The translations under genes and the position numbers were made by a program. A DNA stretch of 55,397 nt, taken from JBCBSS01 sp039819065. Its GTDB lineage: Bacteria; Bacteroidota; Bacteroidia; Cytophagales; Cyclobacteriaceae. The stretch covers positions 1 to 55,397 of the forward strand of contig JBCBSS010000031.1 of the NCBI GenBank assembly GCA_039819065.1, in the 5' to 3' direction. Shown piece by piece: positions 33,186-42,025 of this stretch (its first letter is position 1; every line of letters starts with the position of its first letter). Under the pieces are notes generated by a model. The model did no database searches and was not told the origin of the DNA. It was given only the letters and a program-made list of their open reading frames with translations.

Positions 33186-35807
33186 TTACTGCTTGCTTGG
33201 CTTTTTGGTGAGGGTACTTTTGATCTCATTGAGCTTGAGCAACGCCTCAACCGGTGAAATGGTATTAATGTCCAAAGTATCTATCATGGTCTGTATTTCT
33301 TTGAACCTTGGATCAGCTTCGAAGAGACTCAATTGATAATTATCCTTGGGCATGGCGTCCAGCTTTTGCTGCATATCATCTTTACGCTTGTCCTTTTCCA
33401 GAAAGTGCATGATCTCATTAGCTCGAAGCACGACTTTATTAGGCATTCCAGCCATTTGTGCCACATGGATACCAAAACTATGCTCACTTCCTCCCTCTTT
33501 GAGCTTACGCATAAAGATGATCTTATCGCCTACCTCTTTCACAGAGACGTTGTAGTTCTTGATCCTTGGAAAGTCTTCGGCCAGTTGATTCAACTCGTGA
33601 TAGTGGGTGGCAAAAAGAGTTTTGGCCCTGAATTGATCATGATTGTGCAGAAACTCCGTAATCGACCAGGCAATAGAAACGCCGTCGTAAGTACTGGTTC
33701 CCCGCCCGATCTCATCCATAAGTACCAGGCTTCTGTCGCTAAGGTTATTGAGAATACTGGCTGTTTCTGTCATTTCTACCATGAAGGTAGATTCTCCTTT
33801 GGATAGGTTGTCAGAGGCACCAACACGCGTAAATACCTTGTCAATCACGCCAATGGTAGCGGTAGCGGCGGGAACAAAAGAGCCCATTTGAGCCATGAGT
33901 ACTATAAGTGCAGTCTGCCTGAGCAAAGCTGATTTACCGGCCATATTAGGACCGGTAATGATGATAATCTGTTGATCGCTATTATCAAGATAGACATCAT
34001 TAGGGATGTAGCTTTCTCCCAAAGGCAATTGTTTTTCAATTACCGGATGGCGACCTTCCTTGATGTCTATGATATGAGATTCATCAACTTCGGGTTTGGC
34101 ATACTTGTTTTCTACAGCCGTAGTACCAAAAGAAACCAAACAATCGATAGTAGCTAGAATGCGAGCGTTTTGCTGAATAGGATTGACAAAGTCCACTGCA
34201 TGCCTGATCAGTTCCTGAAACAATCGTTGTTCGATCGCTAAAAGCTTATCTTCAGCGGTTAGAATCTTTTCCTCATAAATCTTCAACTCCTCCGTGATAT
34301 ACCTTTCGGCATTGACGAGTGTCTGCTTTCTGATCCATTCCTGAGGTACCTTATCTTTGTGTGCGTTGCTCACTTCCAGATAATACCCGAACACCTTATT
34401 GTAGGCTACCTTCAAAGAGGTGATCCCAGTGTTCTGGATTTCCCGCTGCTGCACCTGAAGCAGATAATCCTTACCTGAAAAGGCGATTTTGCGCAACTCG
34501 TCCAGGTCTTCATCCACGCCATCATTAATCACCCCTCCTTGATTAGCCAATAGCGGTGCATCTTCCTTGATTTCTTTCTCGATCTTTTCCAGCAAGAATT
34601 CGCAAGGACTGATCTGCTCAGCCAATTTGACCAGTTCATCGAAACCGCTTCCCGCCAGAATCTCTTTGATAGGAATAGTACTTTTGATCGCCTTTTTGAG
34701 TTGTAGCATTTCCCGTGGGTTGATTCTACCGACAGCCACTTTAGAAATGAGGCGTTCAAGATCAGATATCTGCTTGAGGTATTGCAACACACCGTCCAGT
34801 AATTCATGATTGGCTACAAAATGCTCAACGATGGAAAGCCTCTGGTTGATGGCCTGTTGATCCTTTAGCGGAAGCACCGTCCACTTTTTCATCATACGGG
34901 CTCCCATAGGGGTGACTGTATTATCGAGAACATCGATCAGCGGCACCCCTCCTTCTTGCTGTGGATATATCAGTTCTAGGTTGCGAATGGTGAACTTGTC
35001 CAGCCAGACGTATTTCTCTTCCGCAATTCTGGAAATCGCCGAAATATGGCCAACATCCTTATGTTCTGTTTCCTCTAAGTAGAATAGAATGGCCCCGGCC
35101 GCACAAATGGCTTCTTCCATCGCCTCGATACCAAAGCCTTTAAGGTTGTTGGTTTTGAAGTGGCTGGTTAACTTTTCATAGCCATAGTCTCGACTAAAAA
35201 CCCAGTCTTCAAGGCCATAATTGTTGTATTCATCCTGAAATACGGTCTCGAACCTTTCCCTGCTCCTTTTATCAAAAATGACTTCTGAAGGGCTGAACCC
35301 TTGAAATAGCTTGCCAATGTACTCCTCTGAGCCCTTGGCAGCCAGAAATTCTCCGGTAGAAACGTCCAGAAAAGCCACACCGTGCTGTTCCTTTCCAAAG
35401 TGAATAGCTGCCAGATAATTGTTCTGCTTTTGTTCCAGTACATTATCATTGAAGGACAAACCCGGTGTTACCAGCTCGGTGACACCCCGCTTTACAATGC
35501 CCTTAACCGTTTTGGGGTCTTCTAACTGGTCACAGATCGCTACCCGCTCTCCTGCTCGCACCAATCTTGGCAGATAGGAATCCAGTGAGTGATGAGGAAA
35601 GCCTGCCAATTCTATGGCCGCAGCAGCTCCATTGGCCCTTTTGGTTAATACAATCTCCAGTATTTTGCTGGCCTTAATCGCATCTTCTCCAAATGTTTCA
35701 TAGAAATCGCCTACCCTAAAAAGCAACATAGCGCCGGGGTGGCGTGCCTTAATGGCATTGTATTGCTTCATAAGTGGAGTTTCCTTGGCTGACTTGGCTT
35801 TGCCCAT
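33186..35807 (-). CDS. mutS: DNA mismatch repair protein MutS
   Basis: An 873-residue full-length MutS. The mismatch-reading Phe-x-Glu is in RVGDFYETFGEDA (residues about 30-42), domain II-IV follow, and the ATPase has the P-loop GPNMAGKSALLRQ and Walker B/D-loop region LVLMDEIGRGTSTYDG. It finds mispaired bases after replication and starts strand repair with MutL, which is not in the window. The C-terminus is complete. It is divergent from the SpoU methyltransferase gene. Confidence 0.98.
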   Translation of the reverse strand: MGKAKSAKETPLMKQYNAIKARHPGAMLLFRVGDFYETFGEDAIKASKILEIVLTKRANGAAAAIELAGFPHHSLDSYLPRLVRAGERVAICDQLEDPKTVKGIVKRGVTELVTPGLSFNDNVLEQKQNNYLAAIHFGKEQHGVAFLDVSTGEFLAAKGSEEYIGKLFQGFSPSEVIFDKRSRERFETVFQDEYNNYGLEDWVFSRDYGYEKLTSHFKTNNLKGFGIEAMEEAICAAGAILFYLEETEHKDVGHISAISRIAEEKYVWLDKFTIRNLELIYPQQEGGVPLIDVLDNTVTPMGARMMKKWTVLPLKDQQAINQRLSIVEHFVANHELLDGVLQYLKQISDLERLISKVAVGRINPREMLQLKKAIKSTIPIKEILAGSGFDELVKLAEQISPCEFLLEKIEKEIKEDAPLLANQGGVINDGVDEDLDELRKIAFSGKDYLLQVQQREIQNTGITSLKVAYNKVFGYYLEVSNAHKDKVPQEWIRKQTLVNAERYITEELKIYEEKILTAEDKLLAIEQRLFQELIRHAVDFVNPIQQNARILATIDCLVSFGTTAVENKYAKPEVDESHIIDIKEGRHPVIEKQLPLGESYIPNDVYLDNSDQQIIIITGPNMAGKSALLRQTALIVLMAQMGSFVPAATATIGVIDKVFTRVGASDNLSKGESTFMVEMTETASILNNLSDRSLVLMDEIGRGTSTYDGVSIAWSITEFLHNHDQFRAKTLFATHYHELNQLAEDFPRIKNYNVSVKEVGDKIIFMRKLKEGGSEHSFGIHVAQMAGMPNKVVLRANEIMHFLEKDKRKDDMQQKLDAMPKDNYQLSLFEADPRFKEIQTMIDTLDINTISPVEALLKLNEIKSTLTKKPSKQ

Positions 35808-35887
35808 AACGATTTCTAAAATGGAGTTTCACAAAGATTAGTTTTTTTAAAGGTTTTATCAATCTGCTATAAACCCTTGACTTGCCC

Positions 35888-35895
35888 TATTTTTG
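35888..35895 (+). promoter_or_regulatory. -7 box of the SpoU/TrmH gene
   Basis: TATTTTTG is an exact TANNTTTG match, 20 bp before the ATG at 35916. It overlaps the upstream in-frame ATG at 35877, which is one reason for choosing the later start. Confidence 0.5.
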
Positions 35896-35915
35896 CCTGC
35901 TTTAATGAGATCATT

Positions 35916-36446
35916 ATGAGAAAGCTTGCCAACGAAGAATTGGGCCGCATTTCGGTGGAAGAGTTCAAGCAAACACAGAAACTGCCGGTAGTGATTCTGC
36001 TTGACAGCGTACGCAGTTTGAACAATGTAGGTTCGGCATTTCGGACGTCGGATGCATTTTTGGTTGAGAAGATCTACCTCTGCGGTATTACAGGTACGCC
36101 ACCTAACCGGGAAATCAACAAAACAGCCCTGGGTGCTACCGACTCAGTAGATTGGGAATATGTGGAATCATCTCTTGACTTGGTCAAGCAATTGAAAGAG
36201 GAAGGCTATCAAGTCTTGTCCATAGAGCAGGCTGATGAAAGTATATCACTTGAGCAATTTCAGCTTGAAAAGGATAAAAAGTATTGTTTGGTCTTTGGCA
36301 ATGAAGTATTCGGCGTGTCTGATGAAGTAGTTGATGAAAGTCACACTTGCCTCGAAATTCCACAATTCGGCACAAAGCATTCCTTGAACATCTCGGTTAG
36401 CCTGGGGATTGTGGTGTGGGATTTCTTTTTAAAACTTAGGGCCTGA
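35916..36446 (+). CDS. SpoU/TrmH-family RNA 2'-O-methyltransferase
   Basis: A SPOUT-fold methyltransferase of 176 residues from the chosen start MRKLANEEL; an ATG 39 bp upstream is less likely because a promoter box covers it. The three SpoU motifs are clear: LNNVGSAFRTSDAF, CLVFGNEVFGVSDEV and CLEIPQFGTKHSLNISVSLGI. It methylates a ribose in tRNA or rRNA using S-adenosylmethionine, with the knotted C-terminal part as binding site. No N-terminal substrate-binding domain is present, so it is of the short TrmL/TrmH-like kind. Confidence 0.93.
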   Translation: MRKLANEELGRISVEEFKQTQKLPVVILLDSVRSLNNVGSAFRTSDAFLVEKIYLCGITGTPPNREINKTALGATDSVDWEYVESSLDLVKQLKEEGYQVLSIEQADESISLEQFQLEKDKKYCLVFGNEVFGVSDEVVDESHTCLEIPQFGTKHSLNISVSLGIVVWDFFLKLRA

Positions 36447-36568
36447 CTGAGGTATATAAAAAGTCAGTCATCTCAACGTGCAGAATCTCTCTTAATTCAA
36501 AGTATTGATTATTAAGAGATAGATTTCTCGTTACACTCGAAATGACTGGCTACTCCGACTTTTTTGAT

Positions 36569-36784
36569 TTACACAGTCAGTAGTTTACAAATAAACCCAA
36601 ATGATGGGGAACAGGAGTTTTGTCCGACACAAGTCCTATGCACCGCAGTAGGGCAATGCACGTCTCCGTCACTGATCTGGCTCACTTGAAGCCCACCTTT
36701 AATTGTGTTCATATTCAATTCGTCCTCAGAAGTAACGAAACTTGTCACTTTCAAATCATCAAGTTTAAGTTTAGCTTTTTTCAT
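36569..36784 (-). CDS. Pinensin/class I lanthipeptide-like precursor peptide
   Basis: A 71-residue peptide. Residues 1-29 read as a Bacteroidota RiPP leader (KLKLDDLKVTSFVT, then acidic residues), ending in a double glycine (G30-G31). The 40-residue core has four cysteines (44, 52, 58, 66) and eight Ser/Thr, the make-up needed for lanthionine rings. In known systems LanB dehydrates Ser/Thr and LanC closes rings with Cys. No such enzyme, transporter or immunity gene is within the window. The gene has its own adenylate-rich leader and is separated from the subtilase gene upstream by a terminator. Family assignment rests on the leader pattern. Confidence 0.65.
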   Translation of the reverse strand: MKKAKLKLDDLKVTSFVTSEDELNMNTIKGGLQVSQISDGDVHCPTAVHRTCVGQNSCSPSFGFICKLLTV

Positions 36785-36942
36785 GGTTAAATAATTTTAT
36801 TGAATATTATACCTCATTAAATATAATTAAAATGATTATGACTTTAACATGGCTAATGTGAAGTTATAGTTAAGCTATTCTAATTTGTATCCATTAAAGT
36901 GGGCTTTGGTAACGATATAAATAGAATGGGTTCAAAGCAAAA

Positions 36943-36969
36943 AGGCCCTCTGAATACATCAGAAGGCCT
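36943..36969 (-). terminator. Rho-independent terminator of the subtilase gene
   Basis: Arms AGGCCCTCTGA (36943-36953) and TCAGAAGGCCT (36959-36969) pair with one mismatch around a 5-base loop; on the minus strand the hairpin is followed by a run of T. It starts 25 bp after the subtilase stop and so separates that gene from the RiPP precursor. Confidence 0.8.
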
Positions 36970-36993
36970 CATCACTTTATAATGTGAATTTTT

Positions 36994-38502
36994 TTATCTC
37001 ACAGCATTATAGGCATTTACGATACCCCAACCGAATTTAGAACTTCTCGAAGGATAGAATTGAGAAGCATTTTTAAGCCTTTGTAGTACTTGATTTCTAC
37101 TTTGTGATGGGTTTCTGGCCCAGACCAAAGCGGCTGTACCAGCCATGGTAGCTGTGGCTACTGAAGAACCACCAACCCTTGAAGGCGTATCGCCGCTGTT
37201 AGCTAGCGTAAGCGGTACCCTGCTGCTGCTGGAAGCGCGTTGCATCACCACAGCAAAGTCTACTTTGCTTCCATCATGGCAGTTGCTACATCTTGTATAA
37301 CCACTGTCTTTGATACCGGTTACAGCCACTGTCTCACTCATGTTGGCCGGGAAGATAACACCCCACCAGTTGGTGAAAGAAGTAGAAGTACCTGCCGCTG
37401 CAAATATCAATTTACCTCGACCGTGGGCGTACCTCACAGCATCTTTTACTTTACCACTTGAGAATACATCACCGATTGACATGCTTATGACCTTGATATC
37501 ACTGCGGTTGCCATAGAATACCAAAGCATCAGAAACGCCGGTTTTCTCGCTACCGGAGTTAACGATTACATCGCTGGTACCTCGAGCACTTACCAAGTTA
37601 CAATTGTATGCTACTCCTACGGGAGCTCCATTAAAGCTTCTAGGGGAAGCGATAACACCAGCCATCTGAGTACCGTGGCCACACTTGTCATTGGAGCCAT
37701 CTCCTTTGTAGAATCCATATTTCTGAATGAATCTACCGGAAGAAGAGCCGGAGTTGAAGTTACTGCCTAATCTCGATTGTGATGAAGAAACGCCGGTATC
37801 TATCAAGCCGACGGTAATGCCTCTTCCAGTACTAAGGTTCCAGGCAGAACGGATCGACATGAAATCGTAGCTGAATGATGCTCTTGCGTTAGGAGAAACC
37901 GTAACAAAATCAGAGGATGAAATACTGCCTGCAGGGTTATTTCCACAACCAGATCCACTTTCTACTTTACTGGTTTGGGCTTGCTTCCAAAAGTCAGCCT
38001 CGTAGCCAATTGGTTCTACATACCTTACATTAGGCATTTTTCTAAGCTGCTTTACCAGCTCGAAATCCGAAGTTCGGATCTCCACGTAAGGCAGTACGTC
38101 ATGATCCCGAAGCAATATCTGTTGTACATTCACGCTGGCATCACCATCACGATTAATGACATCTACAGCGCGCTGTAATACATCATTCTTAGCCTCTATC
38201 CAGGCTTTGCTTCTAACACTGAGCGAGTGCATCTTACCCGAGATATCACCTTCTCCTTCAGGTTGATATCCTACGGTGAGTACATCTCCTCCGTGCCTTA
38301 GTGCACTCCAAAGCATTTCATCTGAGACCATGCCCCAGTTGAAATCATTTTGCTCCACCCAGGCTTTCTGGATGAATTCATCGATATCGGATTTTGGAAT
38401 CAGCTCCTGGAATTCGGCGGGGCTTTCCATAAACGAGGTGTTGTCAGAACATCTGACCAAAAAGAGTCCTAACAGGACCCACAGAGCTATGCGTCTTTTC
38501 AT
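36994..38502 (-). CDS. S8 (subtilisin-like) serine peptidase, lipoprotein-type signal
   Basis: A 502-residue subtilase with a lipoprotein-like signal (LLGLFLVRC, Cys18). A propeptide-like region covers about 35-165. The triad is D235 (GLIDTGVSS), H276 (GHGTQMAGV) and S447 (GGSSVATATMAGTAALV). The stretch where the oxyanion Asn usually lies (AAGN) reads FAAAGTSTSF, so that residue may be Thr. It probably cleaves proteins at the outer membrane or in the periplasm. It lies 209 bp upstream of the RiPP precursor on the same strand; class I lanthipeptide leader peptidases (LanP) are S8 enzymes, so a role in leader removal is possible but unproven. Confidence 0.92.
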   Translation of the reverse strand: MKRRIALWVLLGLFLVRCSDNTSFMESPAEFQELIPKSDIDEFIQKAWVEQNDFNWGMVSDEMLWSALRHGGDVLTVGYQPEGEGDISGKMHSLSVRSKAWIEAKNDVLQRAVDVINRDGDASVNVQQILLRDHDVLPYVEIRTSDFELVKQLRKMPNVRYVEPIGYEADFWKQAQTSKVESGSGCGNNPAGSISSSDFVTVSPNARASFSYDFMSIRSAWNLSTGRGITVGLIDTGVSSSQSRLGSNFNSGSSSGRFIQKYGFYKGDGSNDKCGHGTQMAGVIASPRSFNGAPVGVAYNCNLVSARGTSDVIVNSGSEKTGVSDALVFYGNRSDIKVISMSIGDVFSSGKVKDAVRYAHGRGKLIFAAAGTSTSFTNWWGVIFPANMSETVAVTGIKDSGYTRCSNCHDGSKVDFAVVMQRASSSSRVPLTLANSGDTPSRVGGSSVATATMAGTAALVWARNPSQSRNQVLQRLKNASQFYPSRSSKFGWGIVNAYNAVR

Positions 38503-38708
38503 GGTTTTTTGGGATTTAATTGATTAACTGGTTAGGCTTTAATGCCTAATTATCAAGATGGTATTTTTTCACGAAAAGGGCAATTTTAAATTTGAAAAAA
38601 TTTGACCCTTTTCAATGAAATTATGGTAATCAATTAGCCCGCTGAATTAACGCATTTAAAATATTTTGAATAAAACAGGTGTTTTTTTGATCAGCGCATA
38701 TTGAAAAA

Positions 38709-39296
38709 CTATGCCTTATCTACCCATGTTACCTTGTCCTCAATTGGTTTTCGTTTGGATTGAGGCCATTTGGTTTTTGGTGTGCCACAATGTAGGAAGC
38801 CTAGTAGCTTATCCTCAGGTCCTAAATCAAAAAACGGCTTGGCCGCTTCATAATAGGTAATCCCACCGGTGCTCAGATAGCAACCGACTCCATAGGCTGA
38901 TGCGGTCAATTGCATGTTTTGTGCCGCCGAAAAGACAGCTCCTATTTCTTCCACCTCGGGCACGACTGGGTTTCGTTTCATAGCGATAGATATGATGTGA
39001 GAGGAAAGTAAGGGTTTAGTCTTCAACTTCTCGTATTTCTTCTCATCAAATGAACCATCTGCGGTGGTTTGTTCTTTGTACAACTCAGATTGAAATTGAG
39101 CCAGTTTTTTGATTCCTTCTCCAGTAAAAACCATGAACCGCCAAGGTTCAGTGAGTTTATGGTTTGGAGCCCAATTGGCGTTCTCGAGCATTTGGTGAAT
39201 TATATCTTCGTCGATTATCTCTCCTGAATACATGGTGGGATAGATCGATCTTCTATTCTGAATGAGGTGATTGGTAGCGACAATATCGAATTTCAT
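38709..39296 (-). CDS. Nitroreductase-family flavoprotein
   Basis: A 195-residue protein of the NfsA/NfsB-like superfamily. FMN-binding features are the N-terminal NRRSIYPTMYSGEIID, the NWAPNHKLTEPWRFMVFTGEG segment and the C-terminal LGFLHCGTPKTKWPQSKRKP. It uses NAD(P)H to reduce nitro groups, quinones or similar substrates as a dimer. The usual substrate is unknown. It is a single gene. Confidence 0.92.
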   Translation of the reverse strand: MKFDIVATNHLIQNRRSIYPTMYSGEIIDEDIIHQMLENANWAPNHKLTEPWRFMVFTGEGIKKLAQFQSELYKEQTTADGSFDEKKYEKLKTKPLLSSHIISIAMKRNPVVPEVEEIGAVFSAAQNMQLTASAYGVGCYLSTGGITYYEAAKPFFDLGPEDKLLGFLHCGTPKTKWPQSKRKPIEDKVTWVDKA

Positions 39297-39475
39297 AGAC
39301 TTGGCATTTTTATATTCATATTGTATAACAACCTGTCCTGAAAAATGTATCTTTCAAGAAAGGTTGCATGTGGTTAAAAGGGCTATTTTCCTAAATTAAT
39401 GTCTTTTCGATTACGGTCGCCCGGCAGTAAATCCGGGTAATTGACAACTGAAACATTCTATACACTAGATTCAAT

Positions 39476-40579
39476 ATGGATAAGAAAAAAGTGCTTGTAT
39501 TGACCGGGGGTGGTGACTGCCCTGGTCTAAATGCAGTAATTCGAGGAATAGTGAAACGCGCCAAACGTGAAAAGGAATGGGAAGTAGTGGGGAGTATCGA
39601 GGCTTTCAATGGTGTGATGAAGGAACCTATGGAGGTCATCACCTTAAATAGTAAAAAAACCGCGGGCATTCATATCAAAGGAGGTACTATTCTAAAAACC
39701 ACCAACAAGGGAAACCCTCTTGCTATCCCGGTTCAAAATGAAGATGGAACGTGGGGCACCGAGGATCAAACCGATAAGTTGATTGATCGATTGGGTCAAA
39801 TAGGCGTAGAGGCTGTGATCAATATTGGCGGTGATGGCTCTCAGCGAATTTCACAGGCGCTTTATGAAAAAGGCCTCAATATTATTGGCGTACCCAAAAC
39901 CATAGATAATGACCTTTCCGGGACAGACCTGACTTTTGGGTTTAGAACAGCGGTTCAAATCGCTACTGACAGTTTTGACAAGCTCGTGACCACGGCAGAA
40001 AGCCACCACCGTGTGATGATCATGGAGGTGATGGGTAGGGATGCCGGATGGATCGCTTTGCATACTGCCATTGCTGGTGGCGCTGAGATTTGTCTCATTC
40101 CTGAAATTCCTTATGATATAGAGGTGGTGATGGAGCGCATCAATCGTAGGTATAGAAAGGGCAAGGGCTTCGTAAATATTGTAGTTGCGGAAGGGGCAAA
40201 AGCAAAAGATGGTACTATTGTACAAATAGAAAATGACGAGAAAGGGAGAGAGCATGTGCGCCTGGGTGGGGTGGCTTATGAGCTTTCCCGACAACTCAAA
40301 GAGGCGGGCTGCCCTGCTGACATCAGAGAAACGGTTTTAGGGCATACGCAAAGAGGTGGTACACCAATAGCCTTTGACCGTGTTTTGGCAACCCTCTTTG
40401 GTGTTAAGGCGTTTGAAATGGTATTGGAAGGCAAGTTCGGTCAGATGGTTTCTTACCGACACAATGACATTTGCTCCGTGCCGATTGAAGATGCTATTAA
40501 AGATTATAATCTTGTGAATAAGGATTCTTTCATCGTCTCTGCAGCACGTGGCGCAGGTATCTCTTTTGGAGATCAGTAA
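39476..40579 (+). CDS. pfkA: 6-phosphofructokinase
   Basis: A 367-residue PfkA-family enzyme that phosphorylates fructose-6-phosphate in glycolysis. Seen are GGGDCPGLNAVIRG (nucleotide site), INIGGDGSQRISQ, PKTIDNDLSGTD (catalytic base D in TIDND) and EVMGRDAGWIAL. The first key position has the Gly typical of ATP enzymes (GGDGS), while the second has the Lys (PKTIDND) found in pyrophosphate-type and mixed-clade enzymes. The phosphate donor thus needs testing. A hairpin follows 26 bp after the stop. Confidence 0.95.
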   Translation: MDKKKVLVLTGGGDCPGLNAVIRGIVKRAKREKEWEVVGSIEAFNGVMKEPMEVITLNSKKTAGIHIKGGTILKTTNKGNPLAIPVQNEDGTWGTEDQTDKLIDRLGQIGVEAVINIGGDGSQRISQALYEKGLNIIGVPKTIDNDLSGTDLTFGFRTAVQIATDSFDKLVTTAESHHRVMIMEVMGRDAGWIALHTAIAGGAEICLIPEIPYDIEVVMERINRRYRKGKGFVNIVVAEGAKAKDGTIVQIENDEKGREHVRLGGVAYELSRQLKEAGCPADIRETVLGHTQRGGTPIAFDRVLATLFGVKAFEMVLEGKFGQMVSYRHNDICSVPIEDAIKDYNLVNKDSFIVSAARGAGISFGDQ

Positions 40580-40605
40580 AATAAGGTAATAATAATAGTG
40601 TTTTT

Positions 40606-40624
40606 ATCCCCCAATAAGGGGGAT
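40606..40624 (+). terminator. Hairpin terminator after phosphofructokinase
   Basis: Perfect 7-bp stem ATCCCCC/GGGGGAT with loop AATAA, preceded by TTTTT and followed by TGTTTC. It lies 26 bp after the pfkA stop. The T tract is short, so efficiency is uncertain; the T and A runs on both sides allow use in either direction. Confidence 0.6.
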
Positions 40625-40694
40625 TGTTTCGACCTAAGCACTTAGTTAAATTGCATTTATATAATTCTGAAGTCTTCAAAACTTCACCAAGGTC

Positions 40695-41150
40695 ATGCAA
40701 AACAGCGGTCAAAACTCAAATCAGAGCCACTTTGTGTCAAGTAGGCTCAGTCAGACACGTACATCCCCTCGCTCTAGGGCTGTGACTATCAGCCTATTAT
40801 CAGCCATATTCTTTCTATTGGTTAGCCTACCAACGTTGTCGGCTCATGAAATCGGCAAAACCAATCCTCAGGTTGATCTTCAGTACACAAAGTTGGTTGT
40901 ACAAGGCAAAGTGACAAATTCTTCAGATGGAGCACCGCTACCAGGTGTCTATGTAATCATCAAAGGTACAAATCAGGGTACAGTCACTGACGTAGAAGGC
41001 AAATTCAAAATAGCCATCCCCAGTGGGTCCAGCGAAGTCTTGGTGTTTTCTTTTATTGGCTATGCTACCCAGGAGATAGAAGTCAAAGGAAACGAAGAAG
41101 AGATCAAGGTCAAAATGGAGATGGACGTAAAGTCCTTGGGAACGCCTTAA
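40695..41150 (+). CDS. Secreted carboxypeptidase-regulatory-like domain protein
   Basis: A 151-residue protein with a long basic N-terminus, a signal segment (TISLLSAIFFLLVSLPTLSAHE) and one carboxypeptidase regulatory-like domain (LVVQGKVTNSSDGAPLPGVYVIIKGTNQGTVTD at its start; LVFSFIGYATQEIEVKG near its end). This is the domain that opens SusC-type TonB-dependent receptors, but here the chain stops right after it, with no plug or barrel. It could be a free-standing domain or the remains of a receptor gene. Its stop overlaps the end of the ROK kinase gene by 4 bp on the other strand. Confidence 0.82.
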   Translation: MQNSGQNSNQSHFVSSRLSQTRTSPRSRAVTISLLSAIFFLLVSLPTLSAHEIGKTNPQVDLQYTKLVVQGKVTNSSDGAPLPGVYVIIKGTNQGTVTDVEGKFKIAIPSGSSEVLVFSFIGYATQEIEVKGNEEEIKVKMEMDVKSLGTP

Positions 41151-41893
41151 AGTATTGCTTTCGCTGAGAAGGCCGCACCAACTATTCCTGCATTATTAAG
41201 CATTTCCGCAGGTACCAATTCTGTCTTTACTTTGAGGTACTGCTCGTATTCGTGGCTCTTTTTACTTACTCCACCCCCTAGAATCATTAAGTCGGGCCAA
41301 AACAGATCTTCGAGATAGCGCAGGTATTCGCCAAACCGATTTCCCCACTCTTTCCACGAAAGCCCCTCATTCTTACGCACACTATTAGCACTGTACTTTT
41401 CGCCCTCTTCTCCATTGGGCATGTAAATGTGGCCTAGTTCTGTATTGGGCAAGAGTACGCCATCAGTGAAGAGCGCTGTACCAATACCGGTTCCGGCAGC
41501 AATTACCATTACTGTTCCCATTCTATCTTTACCAGCCCCGAAATGATACTCTGCGTATCCGGCTGCGTCCACGTCATTGATTAAGTGGGTAGGGCATCCG
41601 GTTATTCTACCGATCAATTCTCCAGCATTTACGCCGATCCATGTATTATCAATATTGGCAGCAGTTACCACCGTCTCATTCTTAATGGCCGCTGGAAAAC
41701 CACAACCTATCGGGCCTTTCCAGTCAAAGTGGCTCCTAATCGCTTCCACTACGCCGGCTACCGCTTCCGGTGTAGCGGGTGACGGTGTGGGAATGCGATA
41801 TCGCTCTGCCAGCATTTCCCCACTTTCTATATTTACAGGAGCGCCTTTAATACCTGTACCCCCAATATCAATACCCAGTACTTCCATATTCAA
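41147..41893 (-). CDS. ppgK: ROK-family kinase, polyphosphate glucokinase-like
   Basis: A 248-residue ROK sugar kinase. The phosphate-binding motif is GIDIGGTGIKGAPVN, the catalytic Asp is in HLINDVDAAGYAE, and the second phosphate motif is VIAAGTGIGTALF. The C-terminal part, with ELGHIYMPNGEEGEKYSANSVRK, WGNRFGEYLRYLEDLFWPDL and LGGGVSKK, fits polyphosphate glucokinases, which make glucose-6-phosphate from polyphosphate or ATP. The zinc-binding Cys motif of classic ROK proteins is absent, as in that subgroup. It converges on the preceding gene. Confidence 0.87.
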   Translation of the reverse strand: MNMEVLGIDIGGTGIKGAPVNIESGEMLAERYRIPTPSPATPEAVAGVVEAIRSHFDWKGPIGCGFPAAIKNETVVTAANIDNTWIGVNAGELIGRITGCPTHLINDVDAAGYAEYHFGAGKDRMGTVMVIAAGTGIGTALFTDGVLLPNTELGHIYMPNGEEGEKYSANSVRKNEGLSWKEWGNRFGEYLRYLEDLFWPDLMILGGGVSKKSHEYEQYLKVKTELVPAEMLNNAGIVGAAFSAKAIL

Positions 41894-42025
41894 AAATTGT
41901 AATTGGCAAATCTATCATAAAAATCATTCAGGAATCAAATTGTTCACAGTGATCAGAATCCAGTATGTAATATTCAGATCACATTTTGATGCCACCAACT
42001 TCCAAATATATAAAAGCAGTTCGGT

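Noticed and set aside
33333..33806. 157-codon open frame on the plus strand inside mutS
   Set aside because: It is antisense to the conserved ATPase part of mutS, has no family-like motif and no leader; a shadow of the real gene.
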